From Microbacterium sp. APC 3901 (GTDB taxonomy: Bacteria; Actinomycetota; Actinomycetes; Actinomycetales; Microbacteriaceae): 63,145 bases of DNA. The stretch spans positions 1 through 63,145 of the forward strand of contig NZ_JASDCU010000018.1 in the NCBI RefSeq assembly GCF_030407765.1. The letters run 5' to 3'. Position 1 is the first letter of the stretch, and every line of letters starts with the position of its first letter. Positions 24,384-33,065 of the stretch are shown piece by piece. The translations under genes were made by a program, and so were the position numbers. The notes beneath the pieces were generated by a model. The model worked only from the letters and a program-made list of their open reading frames with translations. It was not told the origin of the DNA and did not search any database.

Positions 24384-25973
24384 TCACTTCTTCGGCGACC
24401 CGCTCTTCGGCGACCCGCTCCGCACGCGGCGCACCGCACGACCGGCCAGGTCCTTGAGCCGCCCGCCGGGCCATTGCCGACGCAGCTCGACAGAACCGCC
24501 GCGCCCCACGACCGGCGTGCACGTGCGCCCCGCGAGCAGCGGTGAGCGTCCGGCGGCGGCGAGCGTCTCAGCATCCGCGGTGAGGGGCACGTCGAACGTC
24601 CAGCCTGCGCGGCGCACCGCCACGAACAGCGTCGCGCCGCGCGTCTCATCGTCGGGCCCGAACACCTTCAGAGGGTCTATGGCGACGGGGATCGCGCCGA
24701 GATCCCGCGGCTGCAGACGCGCCACGCGACGCTCGACCCCGACCGCCTTGTCTCGCCACAGCAGGTCGACATGATCGTTCTGCAGCTCGCGCCCCGCTTC
24801 GACGACGCCCGTCGGCAGGCCGTCCATCGCGATGGGCAGCGATGTCATCACGCCCGTGCCGGGTTCGAACACGAGAGCGTCCTGCCCGTCATGCGTGATC
24901 GAGACATCCACGGTCAGATACAGCCCGCCGCCCCGCGACCACCGTGCCGAGGTCACGATCGCGCGACATGTCAGCCCGGCCTCGAACCGGGCGAACGTCA
25001 GCAGGTCGGCGCGTCGGTCGGCGCGCAGCAGCGCTGCCCGGATGCGGTTCGGAAACGACAGCCCCCCGTCGACACCGGGGCCGAAGCGGCGTCGCGCGAG
25101 CGGGATCACGACATCGAGCAGACGCGCGCGATACTCCTCGGGATACCGGGCGTACTTCTTGCCCGACACCCGCTTCAGGATCTTGCCGCGGAACCAGTGC
25201 CGCAGCAGCCTGTCGCGCAGGCGCCCGGGTTCGGTGTATCGCTCGACCAGGTCGAGAACGGCCTCGAGGTGCGGGAAGTACGTCTCGGGTTCGATCCGCG
25301 ACGAACTCGCACTGCCGGCGTGCTTGACCCACGCGTAGCACGGCTGGCTCGCGAGGATCGAGACCGTGGAGGCCTCGAAGTACGCCTGCATCACGAACAG
25401 GTGATCCTCGAGCCGCACCTTGCCGTCGGGGAAGCGGATGCGCTTCTCGCGCAGGAACGAGGTTCGGAACATCTTGTGCGGCGTCAGCATCTCGAGCAGC
25501 GGATCCTCGCCGAGACGGGCGCGCGGGATGTCGCGGCGGAAGATCCTGCTCGGCAGCATGCGTCCGATGCCCACCTCCTTGCCGACCACGACGTCGGAGG
25601 CGTGCTGGTCTGCATAGTCGCACAGGGCTTCGAGGGCGCCGTCATAGAGCCAGTCGTCCTGATCGACGAACTGGATGTACGTGCCGCGTGCATCGTCGAT
25701 GCCGTGGTTGCGCGGAGTCCCCGGCCATCCGGAATGGGGAAGGTACGCGACGCGCACGTAGTCGCGATCGCGGGCGATCTCGACCAGTCGGGCCGCCGTC
25801 TCCTCACCGGAGCCGTCGTCGCACAGCAGCACCTCGAACCGATCGTGGTCGAGTGTCTGCCGGTCGAGGGAGGCGATGAGCTCGTCGAACGCCGCTCCCG
25901 GTCGGAACACGGGGACGACCACGCTCACCCGGACGGAAGTGGACGTGGAGGAAACGGCAGGAGAATTCGACAT
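24384..25973 (-). CDS. Family 2 glycosyltransferase
   Basis: The 529-residue protein has a GT-A domain at about 15-230: SVVVPVFRPG at the start, LLCDDGSGE (nucleotide-sugar contact), the DxD-type FVDQDDWLYDG and LEDHLFV (the usual base-bearing ED). A C-terminal domain of about 270 residues follows, probably two parts, with no recognised family. No membrane helix is seen. The tail ends SGSPKSGSPKK, encoded by a 15-base direct repeat. The substrate is unknown; wall teichoic-acid or polysaccharide synthesis is a reasonable guess. The adjacent upstream ATG/TTG pair makes the start slightly uncertain. It is divergent from padR. Confidence 0.85.
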   Translation of the reverse strand: MSNSPAVSSTSTSVRVSVVVPVFRPGAAFDELIASLDRQTLDHDRFEVLLCDDGSGEETAARLVEIARDRDYVRVAYLPHSGWPGTPRNHGIDDARGTYIQFVDQDDWLYDGALEALCDYADQHASDVVVGKEVGIGRMLPSRIFRRDIPRARLGEDPLLEMLTPHKMFRTSFLREKRIRFPDGKVRLEDHLFVMQAYFEASTVSILASQPCYAWVKHAGSASSSRIEPETYFPHLEAVLDLVERYTEPGRLRDRLLRHWFRGKILKRVSGKKYARYPEEYRARLLDVVIPLARRRFGPGVDGGLSFPNRIRAALLRADRRADLLTFARFEAGLTCRAIVTSARWSRGGGLYLTVDVSITHDGQDALVFEPGTGVMTSLPIAMDGLPTGVVEAGRELQNDHVDLLWRDKAVGVERRVARLQPRDLGAIPVAIDPLKVFGPDDETRGATLFVAVRRAGWTFDVPLTADAETLAAAGRSPLLAGRTCTPVVGRGGSVELRRQWPGGRLKDLAGRAVRRVRSGSPKSGSPKK

Positions 25974-26072
25974 CAACGGCAGTCAAACATCGTCGTCTGT
26001 GGAGCGCAGGGGGCTTGCTTTCAGGAATGCGCCGTGCCATCGATGCCGGATTCCCACCCAGCACTCAGCCTT

Positions 26073-26086
26073 AACGATATATCGTT
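26073..26086. promoter_or_regulatory. PadR-type operator
   Basis: AACGATATATCGTT is a perfect 14-base palindrome 31 bases before the padR start, in the gap shared with the divergent glycosyltransferase gene. ATAT-centred palindromes of this type are bound by actinobacterial PadR regulators. Autoregulation of padR is the simplest reading. Confidence 0.7.
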
Positions 26087-26117
26087 GACTATCGCTCACC
26101 ACTTCCGGGAGGTCATC

Positions 26118-26705
26118 ATGAACAACGCATTCCCCTCGAACCCGTTCGGCGGATCCGGCTTCGGCTCGGGCCCCGGCGGACCCGCATCCGCGATCTTCGA
26201 TGCCATGGAGCAGCTCCGCAAGACCTTCGAGCAGCGCCCCAGCGGCGGCTCGCGCATGGCGAAGGGCGACGTCCGCACCGCGGTGCTGTCGCTGCTCGCC
26301 GAGAAGCCGATGCACGGCTACCAGATCATCAACGAGATCGCCGATCGCAGCGGCGGAACGTGGAAGCCCAGCGCAGGCTCGGTCTACCCCACGCTGCAGC
26401 TGCTCGCCGACGAGGGCCTCATCGAGGCCGACGAGCAGAACGGTCGCAAGACCTACTCGCTCACCGAAGCCGGCCGCGCCGTCGCCGCCGAGCACACCGA
26501 GACGCGAGCCCCGTGGGAGTCGCAGTCGACGGGCGAGGGCTCGCACGACAACCCCCGCTACAGCGCACTGCCCAAGGCCGGTGTCGACCTCGCCGCGGCA
26601 GCCGCGGCCGTCGGTCGCAGCGGCAGCACCGAGCAGGTGCAGCAGGCGGTCGAGATCCTCGACGAGGCCCGCCGTAGGCTGTACTCGATCCTCGCTCAGG
26701 ACTGA
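26118..26705 (+). CDS. PadR-family regulator
   Basis: The 195-residue regulator begins with a Gly/Pro/Phe-rich 45-residue arm, then a PadR winged helix at about 50-125: VRTAVLSLLAEKPMHGYQII, the recognition segment SAGSVYPTLQLLADEGLI, and a wing ending RKTYSLTEAGR. A helical dimerisation tail follows (about 150-195). It lies upstream of the UbiB-family kinase gene on the same strand, 24 bases away, and the two are likely cotranscribed. The palindrome in front of the gene is its probable binding site. The ligand is unknown. Confidence 0.92.
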   Translation: MNNAFPSNPFGGSGFGSGPGGPASAIFDAMEQLRKTFEQRPSGGSRMAKGDVRTAVLSLLAEKPMHGYQIINEIADRSGGTWKPSAGSVYPTLQLLADEGLIEADEQNGRKTYSLTEAGRAVAAEHTETRAPWESQSTGEGSHDNPRYSALPKAGVDLAAAAAAVGRSGSTEQVQQAVEILDEARRRLYSILAQD

Positions 26706-26729
26706 TCGCACACGACCCAGGGACGACAC

Positions 26730-28421
26730 ATGACGGATGCTGCGGCGCAGGGCGCCCATCGTGCCCGGTACCGCCGCATCCTGTCGTTCGCGGCGCGCGA
26801 GTTCCTCAAGGTCTGGTGGTTCGAGCTCGTCCTGCCGCGCTTCGGCATGAGCTCGATCGCGGAGCGCACCCGCGCCCCGCGCATGCAGCGCTTCGCCAAG
26901 CGGTTCCATGTGCTCGCGGTCGAGCTCGGCGGCCTCATGATCAAGGTCGGGCAGTTCATGTCGTCGCGCCTCGACGTGCTGCCCCCTGAGATCACGAAGG
27001 AGCTCGAGGGGCTGCAGGACGAGGTGCCGGCCGTGCCGTTCTCCGGCATCCGCGCCGCCGCCGAGGCCGAACTCGGCATGCCGCTCGAGCAGGCGTACGC
27101 CTGGTTCGACGAGAATCCGGTGGCCGCCGCATCCCTCGGACAGGCGCATCGCGCCCGCCTGTCTGCGCAGGATGCGGCCGACACCGGCCTCGGCGATGTG
27201 GTCGTCAAGGTGCAGCGCCCCGGCATCGACGAGATCGTCGCGGTCGACCTCGCGGCACTGCGCCGTGTGGCACGGTGGGCGATGCGCGTCAGGCTCGTCA
27301 GCGACCGCGTCGACGCGCCCGGCCTCGTCGAGGAGTTCGCCCAGACCAGCCTCGAAGAGATCGACTACCTGCACGAGGCCGCGAGTGCCGAGCGCTTCCG
27401 TGAGAACTTCTCCGGAGATCCGCGCGTCAGCGCCCCCGAGATCGTCTGGGAGCGCTCGACGCGTCGCGTGCTCACCCTGTCTGACGTCACGGCGATCAAG
27501 ATCAACGACACGGATGCTCTGCGCGCGGCGGGCATCGATCCGGCCGACGTCGCGGACGTGTTCGCCGAGGTCATGTTCGACCAGGTGTTCACGCACAGCT
27601 TCGTGCACGCCGACCCGCACCCCGGCAACATCTTCGTGACGCCGGAGCCTGCATCCGAGACCGGCCGTGGCTTCCGTCTCACCTTCATCGACTTCGGCAT
27701 GATGGCCGAGGTGCCGGATAACCTCCGCGACGGCCTGCGCACGCTGCTGATCGCGGTCGCCGGTCGTGACAGCCGCGGGCTGGTCACGGCGGCCCAGGAG
27801 ATCGGCGTGCTGCTGCCGTCGGCCGACACCGCCGAGCTCGAACGGGCGCTGCGGGCGCTGTTCGCGCGCTTCGGAGGCATGGGCTTCGCGGAGCTGAGCA
27901 AGGTCGACCCCCGCGAGTTCACGGACTTCGCCGACGAGTTCGGCGACATGGTGCGCTCGCTGCCGCTGCAGCTGCCCGAGAACATGCTGCTGCTGATCCG
28001 CGCGGTGTCGCTGACCTCGGGCATGTGCTCGAGCCTCGACCCCGCGTTCAACGTCTGGGATGCGGCCGAGCCGTATGCCGCGCGGCTGCTGCGCGACGAG
28101 TCGGGCAACCTCATGCAGGACATGGCGGAGCAGGCCATGGAGACCGCCGCCGTCACCTATCGCCTGCCCAAGCGCATCGACGCGATCATCACCCGCGTCG
28201 ACGACGGCAACGTCACGTTCGACACGTCGGCACTCGAACGCCGCCTCGACCGACTAGAGGGCATCGCCCGCCGTATCGGCTCGGGGGTGCTGTTCGCCGC
28301 GATGCTCGTCGGCGGCGCGCTGCTCGTGACGCCGCTGCCCCCGCTCGGCATCACCCTCATCTGCGTCTCGGCGTTGCCGCTGCTGCACTCGGTCTTCGGC
28401 GGGCGCCGCGGGCTGCGCTGA
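26730..28421 (+). CDS. AarF/UbiB (ABC1) family atypical kinase
   Basis: The 563-residue protein carries the UbiB-family signatures: the KxGQ motif in MIKVGQFMSSR (about 72), the Ala-rich loop AAASLGQ replacing the P-loop (~135), the invariant Lys in VVVKVQRPG (~165), HADPHPGN (~290) and the DFG motif (~321). Two hydrophobic helices close the C-terminus (about 515-555). Members help in isoprenoid-quinone or lipid metabolism through ATPase/kinase activity. In menaquinone-using actinobacteria the exact target is open. It probably shares an operon with padR. Confidence 0.9.
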   Translation: MTDAAAQGAHRARYRRILSFAAREFLKVWWFELVLPRFGMSSIAERTRAPRMQRFAKRFHVLAVELGGLMIKVGQFMSSRLDVLPPEITKELEGLQDEVPAVPFSGIRAAAEAELGMPLEQAYAWFDENPVAAASLGQAHRARLSAQDAADTGLGDVVVKVQRPGIDEIVAVDLAALRRVARWAMRVRLVSDRVDAPGLVEEFAQTSLEEIDYLHEAASAERFRENFSGDPRVSAPEIVWERSTRRVLTLSDVTAIKINDTDALRAAGIDPADVADVFAEVMFDQVFTHSFVHADPHPGNIFVTPEPASETGRGFRLTFIDFGMMAEVPDNLRDGLRTLLIAVAGRDSRGLVTAAQEIGVLLPSADTAELERALRALFARFGGMGFAELSKVDPREFTDFADEFGDMVRSLPLQLPENMLLLIRAVSLTSGMCSSLDPAFNVWDAAEPYAARLLRDESGNLMQDMAEQAMETAAVTYRLPKRIDAIITRVDDGNVTFDTSALERRLDRLEGIARRIGSGVLFAAMLVGGALLVTPLPPLGITLICVSALPLLHSVFGGRRGLR

Positions 28422-28493
28422 CGTCGGCTCGCGGCGTTTCGGCTCCGTCGACTGCGTCGCCCCCAGAATGCCGGCATGGGAGAATTGGTTCCC

Positions 28494-30512
28494 ATGGACA
28501 CTCCGGACGACAACCCCACCTCACGGACCGACGCTCCGAAGACCAACACCGCAGCAGTCCGCCAGGCCGCGAAAGCCACGGAAGCCGCGCAGAAGATCGT
28601 CCGCGACATCGCCGCAGTGCCGCCGCGCGGCGTGCACCCGGCGCTCGTGCCCGGCGTCTCGGTCGAAGAGACCGGTCGCACGTACCGCACCGACCCGCTG
28701 GTCTTCGGCGTCGCGGTCGCGCTGACCATCGCCTTCATCGCCTGGGGAGTCTTCGCGGGCGACAACCTCTCGGGCACGACCGCGACCGTGCTCGCGTGGG
28801 TGGTCGAGTACTTCGGCTTCTTCTTCACGACGATCGCCACCGTCATCCTCGTCTTCATGCTGTTCATCGGCTTCAGCCGCTACGGACGCATCCCCCTCGG
28901 CCGTGACGACGAAGAGCCCGAGTTCTCGATGTTCTCGTGGATCTCGATGCTGTTCGCCGCCGGCATGGGCATCGGACTCGTCTTCTGGGGTGCCGCCGAG
29001 CCCCTCACCTTCTTCGAGAGCCCGCCGCCCGGCACCGTCGAGGCCGACACTCTCGAGGCCATGCACACCGCGCAGGCCCAGGTGCTCTACCACTGGGGTC
29101 CGCAGGCGTGGGCGTTCTACGCGCTCGTCGGTGGCGCGATCGCCTACGGCGCATTCCGCCGCGGCCGCACCCCGCTGATCTCGTCGATCTTCGCGCCGCT
29201 GCTGGGCGAGGGCCGCACGACCGGGCCCCTCGGCCGCACGATCGACATCTTCTCGATCATCGTGACCCTCTTCGGCACCGCGGCATCGCTGGGCCTCGGC
29301 GCGCTGCAGATCGGCCACGGCGTCGAGATCGTCAGCGGCATCGGCGAACTCGGCAACGGCGTGCTCATCGCGGCGATCGCCGTGCTCACCGCCTGCTTCA
29401 TCGCATCCGCCGTCTCGGGCGTCTCGAAGGGCATCCGCGCACTGTCGAACATCAACGCGGTCGTCGCGCTGCTGCTCGCCTTCTTCGTCTTCTTCGTCGG
29501 CCCGACGCTGCTGATCCTCAACGTCATCCCGTCGGTCGCCGTGCAGTTCCTCGGCGACCTGCCCGAGATGGTCGCCCGCTCGGCCTCGCAGGGCGATGAG
29601 GCGCAGATGTTCCTCTCGAGCTGGACGATCTTCTACTGGGCATGGTGGATCTCGTGGTCGCCGTTCGTCGGCATGTTCATCGCCAAGATCTCGCGCGGCC
29701 GCACGCTGCGCCAGTTCGTGTCGGTCGTCATCGTCGTACCGGCCGTGATCTCGCTCGTGTGGTTCGCGATCTTCGGCACGACCGCTATCCAGCAGCAGAT
29801 GGACGGCGCGAACCTCACCGTGGATCCGCCCGAGGAGGTGCTCTTCGGGGTGCTCGGCAACCTGCCCTTCCCGCTGATCACGAGCATCGTCCTGATTCTG
29901 CTCATCTCGATCTTCTTCATCACCGGAGCCGACTCGGCCTCGCTCGTGATGGGCACGCTCTCGCAGCAGGGTCGCCCCGAGCCCTCGCGCTGGGTCGCCG
30001 TGGTGTGGGGTGTGCTGGTCGGAGTCATCGCCGCGGTGCTGCTCGTCACCGGCGAAGAGGGCAGTGGTCTCAAGTCGCTGCAGAACGTCACGATCATCGC
30101 CGCTCTGCCGTTCGCGGTGATCATGGCGTTCATGATGGTCGCGTTCATGAAGGACCTGCGGCGGGATCCGATGATCCTGCGTGAGCGCTATGCCCGCATG
30201 GCCGTGCGCCACAGCGTCATGGCCGGTCTCGAGGAGTACGGCGACGACTTCGCTCTTGTGCCCGTCGAATACGACCACTCCGAAGACGACCTCGCCTGGA
30301 TCGACGAGGCCGACGTCGACGACAGCCTCGCCGAGGTCTACGCGACGGCGACCGAGGCCATCGACATCATCCCGTCGGCAGAAGGAACCGCTGCGGAACC
30401 GGGTGCCGGTGCCGGTGCGGATGCCGGTGCGGATGCCGGTTCGGGTGCAGGCGCGGACGCCGGGTCGGGCACCGGATCGGACCCTTCCGGCCTCGCCGAG
30501 CGCCCTTCCTGA
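28494..30512 (+). CDS. BCCT-family betaine/choline transporter
   Basis: This secondary transporter for glycine betaine, choline or carnitine has twelve helices. Family signatures are FAAGMGIGLVFWGAAEP, with the GMGIG stretch linked to sodium-coupled betaine uptake, and the Trp-rich WAWWISWSPFVGMFIAKISRGRT. The ~60-residue N-terminal arm is charged. The C-terminal ~110 residues are cytoplasmic and acidic, ending in a Gly/Ala/Asp low-complexity tail made of GGTGCGGATGCC-like units. The ATG at 28494 has GGGAG upstream at a rather long distance; ATG 28476 is an alternative. It probably serves osmoprotection together with the ProP-like transporter 3 kb downstream. Confidence 0.92.
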   Translation: MDTPDDNPTSRTDAPKTNTAAVRQAAKATEAAQKIVRDIAAVPPRGVHPALVPGVSVEETGRTYRTDPLVFGVAVALTIAFIAWGVFAGDNLSGTTATVLAWVVEYFGFFFTTIATVILVFMLFIGFSRYGRIPLGRDDEEPEFSMFSWISMLFAAGMGIGLVFWGAAEPLTFFESPPPGTVEADTLEAMHTAQAQVLYHWGPQAWAFYALVGGAIAYGAFRRGRTPLISSIFAPLLGEGRTTGPLGRTIDIFSIIVTLFGTAASLGLGALQIGHGVEIVSGIGELGNGVLIAAIAVLTACFIASAVSGVSKGIRALSNINAVVALLLAFFVFFVGPTLLILNVIPSVAVQFLGDLPEMVARSASQGDEAQMFLSSWTIFYWAWWISWSPFVGMFIAKISRGRTLRQFVSVVIVVPAVISLVWFAIFGTTAIQQQMDGANLTVDPPEEVLFGVLGNLPFPLITSIVLILLISIFFITGADSASLVMGTLSQQGRPEPSRWVAVVWGVLVGVIAAVLLVTGEEGSGLKSLQNVTIIAALPFAVIMAFMMVAFMKDLRRDPMILRERYARMAVRHSVMAGLEEYGDDFALVPVEYDHSEDDLAWIDEADVDDSLAEVYATATEAIDIIPSAEGTAAEPGAGAGADAGADAGSGAGADAGSGTGSDPSGLAERPS

Positions 30513-30621
30513 CTTCACGCCGAATCGACCCCGCACGCCCGTCGACCCAGCGCATGGCCGGGACGGCATCCGAACCGCCCGCTCGCGGTGCGGAATTGAC
30601 CTCGGATCACGTGCCGACCGG

Positions 30622-30709
30622 GTGCGGGGTCAAAAGCGCACCGGAACAGGCTGTTTCGGATGCGAAAGTGACCCCGCACGCGGCCCAGGATGCGAAAGTG
30701 ACCCCGCAC
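30622..30709. terminator. Inverted-repeat group between convergent genes
   Basis: GTGCGGGGTCA at 30622-30632 is complementary to TGACCCCGCAC at 30669-30679 and again at 30699-30709. The right-hand part consists of two identical 26-base copies starting at 30658 and 30688 (period 30). The left arm can pair with either copy. The region lies between the convergent BCCT and DUF2867 genes and is a plausible bidirectional terminator, with no other gene-like content in the 228-base gap. Confidence 0.6.
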
Positions 30710-30740
30710 GCGGGTCGCGAGAGGGCAGCGGGCAGGGAAC

Positions 30741-32384
30741 TCAGCTGACGACGGATGCCGCGCCCGAAGCGGATGCCGAACCCGCCGCGCCCGACGCGGA
30801 TGCTGCACCATCCGCGTCCGCCTCGACGGGCACCGCCGCAGCCGCAGTGATCTTCGCCGCCATGCCCGCGAAGATGAAGCCGTGGAACGGCAGCACGCCG
30901 AGCCAGTACAACCGGCCGGCGAGTCCTCGGGGGAAGAACACGGCGCGCTGCTCATAGCGCGATCCGTCACCGTCGGGGAGTGCGCGCAGCTCGAGCCACG
31001 CCTCGCCCGGCACCTTCATCTCGGCGCGCAGGCGCAGCAGTCCGCCGCTCGCGGGTGACGAGTCGGTCGCTCGCCCTGGTTCCTCGACGGCCTCGACGCG
31101 CCAGAAGTCGATCGCGTCTCCGACCCGTGCCTCGGCCTTGCTGCGGCGTCCGCGACGGAGGCCGACTCCGCCGACCAGACGGTCCATCCAGCCGCGCACA
31201 GCCCAGAGGAACTTCGACGAGTACCAGCCGTTCGACCCGCCGATGCCGATGATCACTCGCCACAGGCCGTCGACCGGTGCGGCGGTGCGCAGCTTGCGCG
31301 TGTCGGTGAACACGGTGCGACCGGCCCAGTCCGGGTCGCTCGGCAGGGGATCGCTCGGAGCGCCCGAGACTTCGGCATCCTGCCAGCTCGTCTCGATCGT
31401 GTCGGCGGCGTCGCGACCCAGCGCGAGCGAGACGGCCGTGCGATACGGGGTGAGCCCGCCGTCGGGGCGGGGGATGAGGTCGTCGATCGCGTGGTCCTTC
31501 ACGATGCACTCGTTCTGCAGCGACGCGACGAGCGGGCGTGCGATCGACCGCGGAACCGGAGTCACGAGGTTCACCCAGTGCGAGGCGAGGCCCGGGGTCA
31601 GCACGGGCAGTGCGGCGATCGCGCGCTGGCGGAGTCCTGCTTCGAGCGCATAGCCGTTCATCATCTGCCCGTAGCGCAGCACGTCGGGCCCGCCGATGTC
31701 CACCGCCCGATTCGCTTCGTCGTCCACGCGCGCCGCGCCCAGAAGATAGTGCAGCACGTCGCGCACGGCGATCGGCTGGATGCGGTTGCGCACCCACTTC
31801 GGCGCCGGCATGTACGGCAGCACATCGGTGAGGTGACGGATCATCTCGAACGACGCAGAACCCGAGCCGATCACGACGCCCGCCTGCAGCACCAGTGTCG
31901 GCACACCCGATTCGAGGAAGATCTCCCCGACCCGCACGCGGGAGCGCAGATGCGGCGACAGCTTCACGTCGTCGGGGTGCAGGCCGCCGAGATAGACGAT
32001 GCGTCGCACGCCGGCCTTCGCCGCGGCATCCGCCACCGTGGTGGCCGCTCGCTCATCGCTCTCTTCGAATCCCTTGCCTGCGGTCATCGAGTGGATCAGG
32101 TAGTAGACGACGTCGACGTCCTTCATCGCCTCGGCGACGGCATCGGCGTCGTCGGCCGACCCCTCGACGATCTCGCACTCGGCACCCCAGGGGAAGGATG
32201 CCGCTCGCGCAGCGTCACGTGCCAGTGCGCGCACCCGGTATCCGGCGTTCAGCAGTCGCGGTGTCAGCCGCCCGCCGATGTATCCGGTGGCGCCGAGAAC
32301 CAGTGCGCGGGGTGCCGATCCGTCGTTGCGGGAGAGGGCGCGCAGGGCCTCTTCGTGCCCGGTGGGTTGCGTGAGCTCGGTCAT
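30741..32384 (-). CDS. NAD(P)-binding / DUF2867 epimerase-like protein
   Basis: The 547-residue protein has an N-terminal atypical SDR (NmrA-type) Rossmann domain (about 25-330; LVLGATGYIGGRLTPRLL). A C-terminal DUF2867 domain follows (about 345-520; GLWRVIIGIGGSNGWY and YEQRAVFFPRGLAGRLYW). This two-domain layout is common in actinobacteria and annotated as SDR/DUF2867; the reaction is not established. The last ~30 residues are an Ala/Ser/Gly tail similar in style to the BCCT tail. The ATG at 32384 was chosen because the family starts there; the upstream frame overlaps another gene. Its promoter region is shared with the divergent small-protein operon. Confidence 0.88.
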   Translation of the reverse strand: MTELTQPTGHEEALRALSRNDGSAPRALVLGATGYIGGRLTPRLLNAGYRVRALARDAARAASFPWGAECEIVEGSADDADAVAEAMKDVDVVYYLIHSMTAGKGFEESDERAATTVADAAAKAGVRRIVYLGGLHPDDVKLSPHLRSRVRVGEIFLESGVPTLVLQAGVVIGSGSASFEMIRHLTDVLPYMPAPKWVRNRIQPIAVRDVLHYLLGAARVDDEANRAVDIGGPDVLRYGQMMNGYALEAGLRQRAIAALPVLTPGLASHWVNLVTPVPRSIARPLVASLQNECIVKDHAIDDLIPRPDGGLTPYRTAVSLALGRDAADTIETSWQDAEVSGAPSDPLPSDPDWAGRTVFTDTRKLRTAAPVDGLWRVIIGIGGSNGWYSSKFLWAVRGWMDRLVGGVGLRRGRRSKAEARVGDAIDFWRVEAVEEPGRATDSSPASGGLLRLRAEMKVPGEAWLELRALPDGDGSRYEQRAVFFPRGLAGRLYWLGVLPFHGFIFAGMAAKITAAAAVPVEADADGAASASGAAGSASASGAASVVS

Positions 32385-32433
32385 GACTTGAGCGTATGCG
32401 CGATTCCTGAACTTTTCACTAGGCTGGTGAATC

Positions 32434-32453
32434 ACTAGTTCATCTAGTAATCT
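32434..32453 (+). promoter_or_regulatory. Promoter with ACTAG palindrome (MarR-operator-like)
   Basis: ACTAG-TTCAT-CTAGT (32434-32448) is an inverted repeat that runs into CTAGTAATCT, of which TAATCT (32448-32453) is a good -10 box 33 bases before the start of the small membrane gene. The same CTAGTAATCT block occurs in front of the DUF7882 gene at 36101. Two MarR regulators lie between the two sites, so joint control is likely. Confidence 0.6.
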
Positions 32454-32486
32454 TTTGACCGAGGAAGGAAACGGAAGGGGAAACGG

Positions 32487-32735
32487 ATGTCGACAGCAAC
32501 GCAGCACACCACGCGTCGCGATCTCCGCGCGAGCCGGGCCGCCCGCATCGACGCCGTCGATCTCGCTCCGCTCGCGGCCCGCGAGGCCATCGGCCGCTCG
32601 ACCGGAATGCGACGCGTCCCGCGCGCATCTTCGAGTCCGCCCCTCTGGAAGTCCGCCGGAATCGCCGGCCTCATCGCCGTCATCGCAGCAGCGACCCTGC
32701 CGCTCACGGCCTCCGCACTCGACATCCCGCTGTGA
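32487..32735 (+). CDS. Small protein with C-terminal membrane helix (82 aa)
   Basis: The protein has a basic, Arg-rich N-terminal half and a single hydrophobic segment near the end (about 54-77, SAGIAGLIAVIAAATLPLTA). It could be a tail-anchored membrane protein or one with an internal signal. A very strong purine-rich ribosome site (GGAAGGGG) precedes the ATG, and a promoter with a MarR-like palindrome lies further upstream. It is followed after 54 bases by a CsbD gene, so a stress-responsive operon is plausible. No family was recognised. Confidence 0.7.
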   Translation: MSTATQHTTRRDLRASRAARIDAVDLAPLAAREAIGRSTGMRRVPRASSSPPLWKSAGIAGLIAVIAAATLPLTASALDIPL

Positions 32736-32789
32736 GACACCGCAGGACCCCGACCACAAGACCACCGCTGATAAGAGAGAGGAGCCCCC

Positions 32790-32963
32790 ATGGGACTCGA
32801 TGACAAGATCAAGAACGCCGCACAGGACCTCACCGGCAAGGCGAAGGAAGCCGTCGGCAAGGTGACCGACAACGAGAAGCTCGAGGCGGAGGGCCGCGCC
32901 GACCAGGCGAAGGCCAACGTCAAGAAGGCTGGCGAGAACGTCAAGGACGCTTTCAACAGCTGA
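32790..32963 (+). CDS. CsbD-family stress protein
   Basis: The 57-residue, highly charged protein has the CsbD pattern: MGLDDKIKNAAQDLTGKAKE, then GKVTDNEKLEAEGRADQAKA and an amphipathic ending, NVKDAFNS. CsbD proteins are small, abundant general-stress proteins of unknown mechanism. It starts after an AGAGGAG ribosome site and is followed 15 bases later by a perfect hairpin, so it is the end of a two-gene unit with the small membrane protein. Confidence 0.92.
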   Translation: MGLDDKIKNAAQDLTGKAKEAVGKVTDNEKLEAEGRADQAKANVKKAGENVKDAFNS

Positions 32964-32978
32964 CACCAGCGACACAGT

Positions 32979-33008
32979 GCGGGGAGGCGGCGCAAGCCGC
33001 CTCCCCGC
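32979..33008. terminator. Perfect hairpin after csbD-like gene
   Basis: GCGGGGAGGCGGC (32979-32991) pairs perfectly with GCCGCCTCCCCGC (32996-33008) around a GCAA tetraloop. The 13-base stem is followed by CGTTGTGCG rather than a full T run. It is a strong terminator-type structure, 16 bases after the CsbD stop. Confidence 0.85.
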
Positions 33009-33065
33009 CGTTGTGCGTTCCGTCCTCTGGGACGCGGATGCCGCACGAGTAAGGAAGATGGCACG

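Noticed and set aside
24771..26117. Long plus-strand extension in front of padR
   Set aside because: It is antisense to the glycosyltransferase and lacks domains; PadR begins at the ATG at 26118, after its own palindrome.
28521..30569. 682-codon open frame on the minus strand opposite the BCCT gene
   Set aside because: It mirrors the GC-biased codon pattern of the real gene, its product is a charged low-complexity chain rich in Glu, Asp, His and Arg, and the plus-strand frame has clear BCCT signatures.
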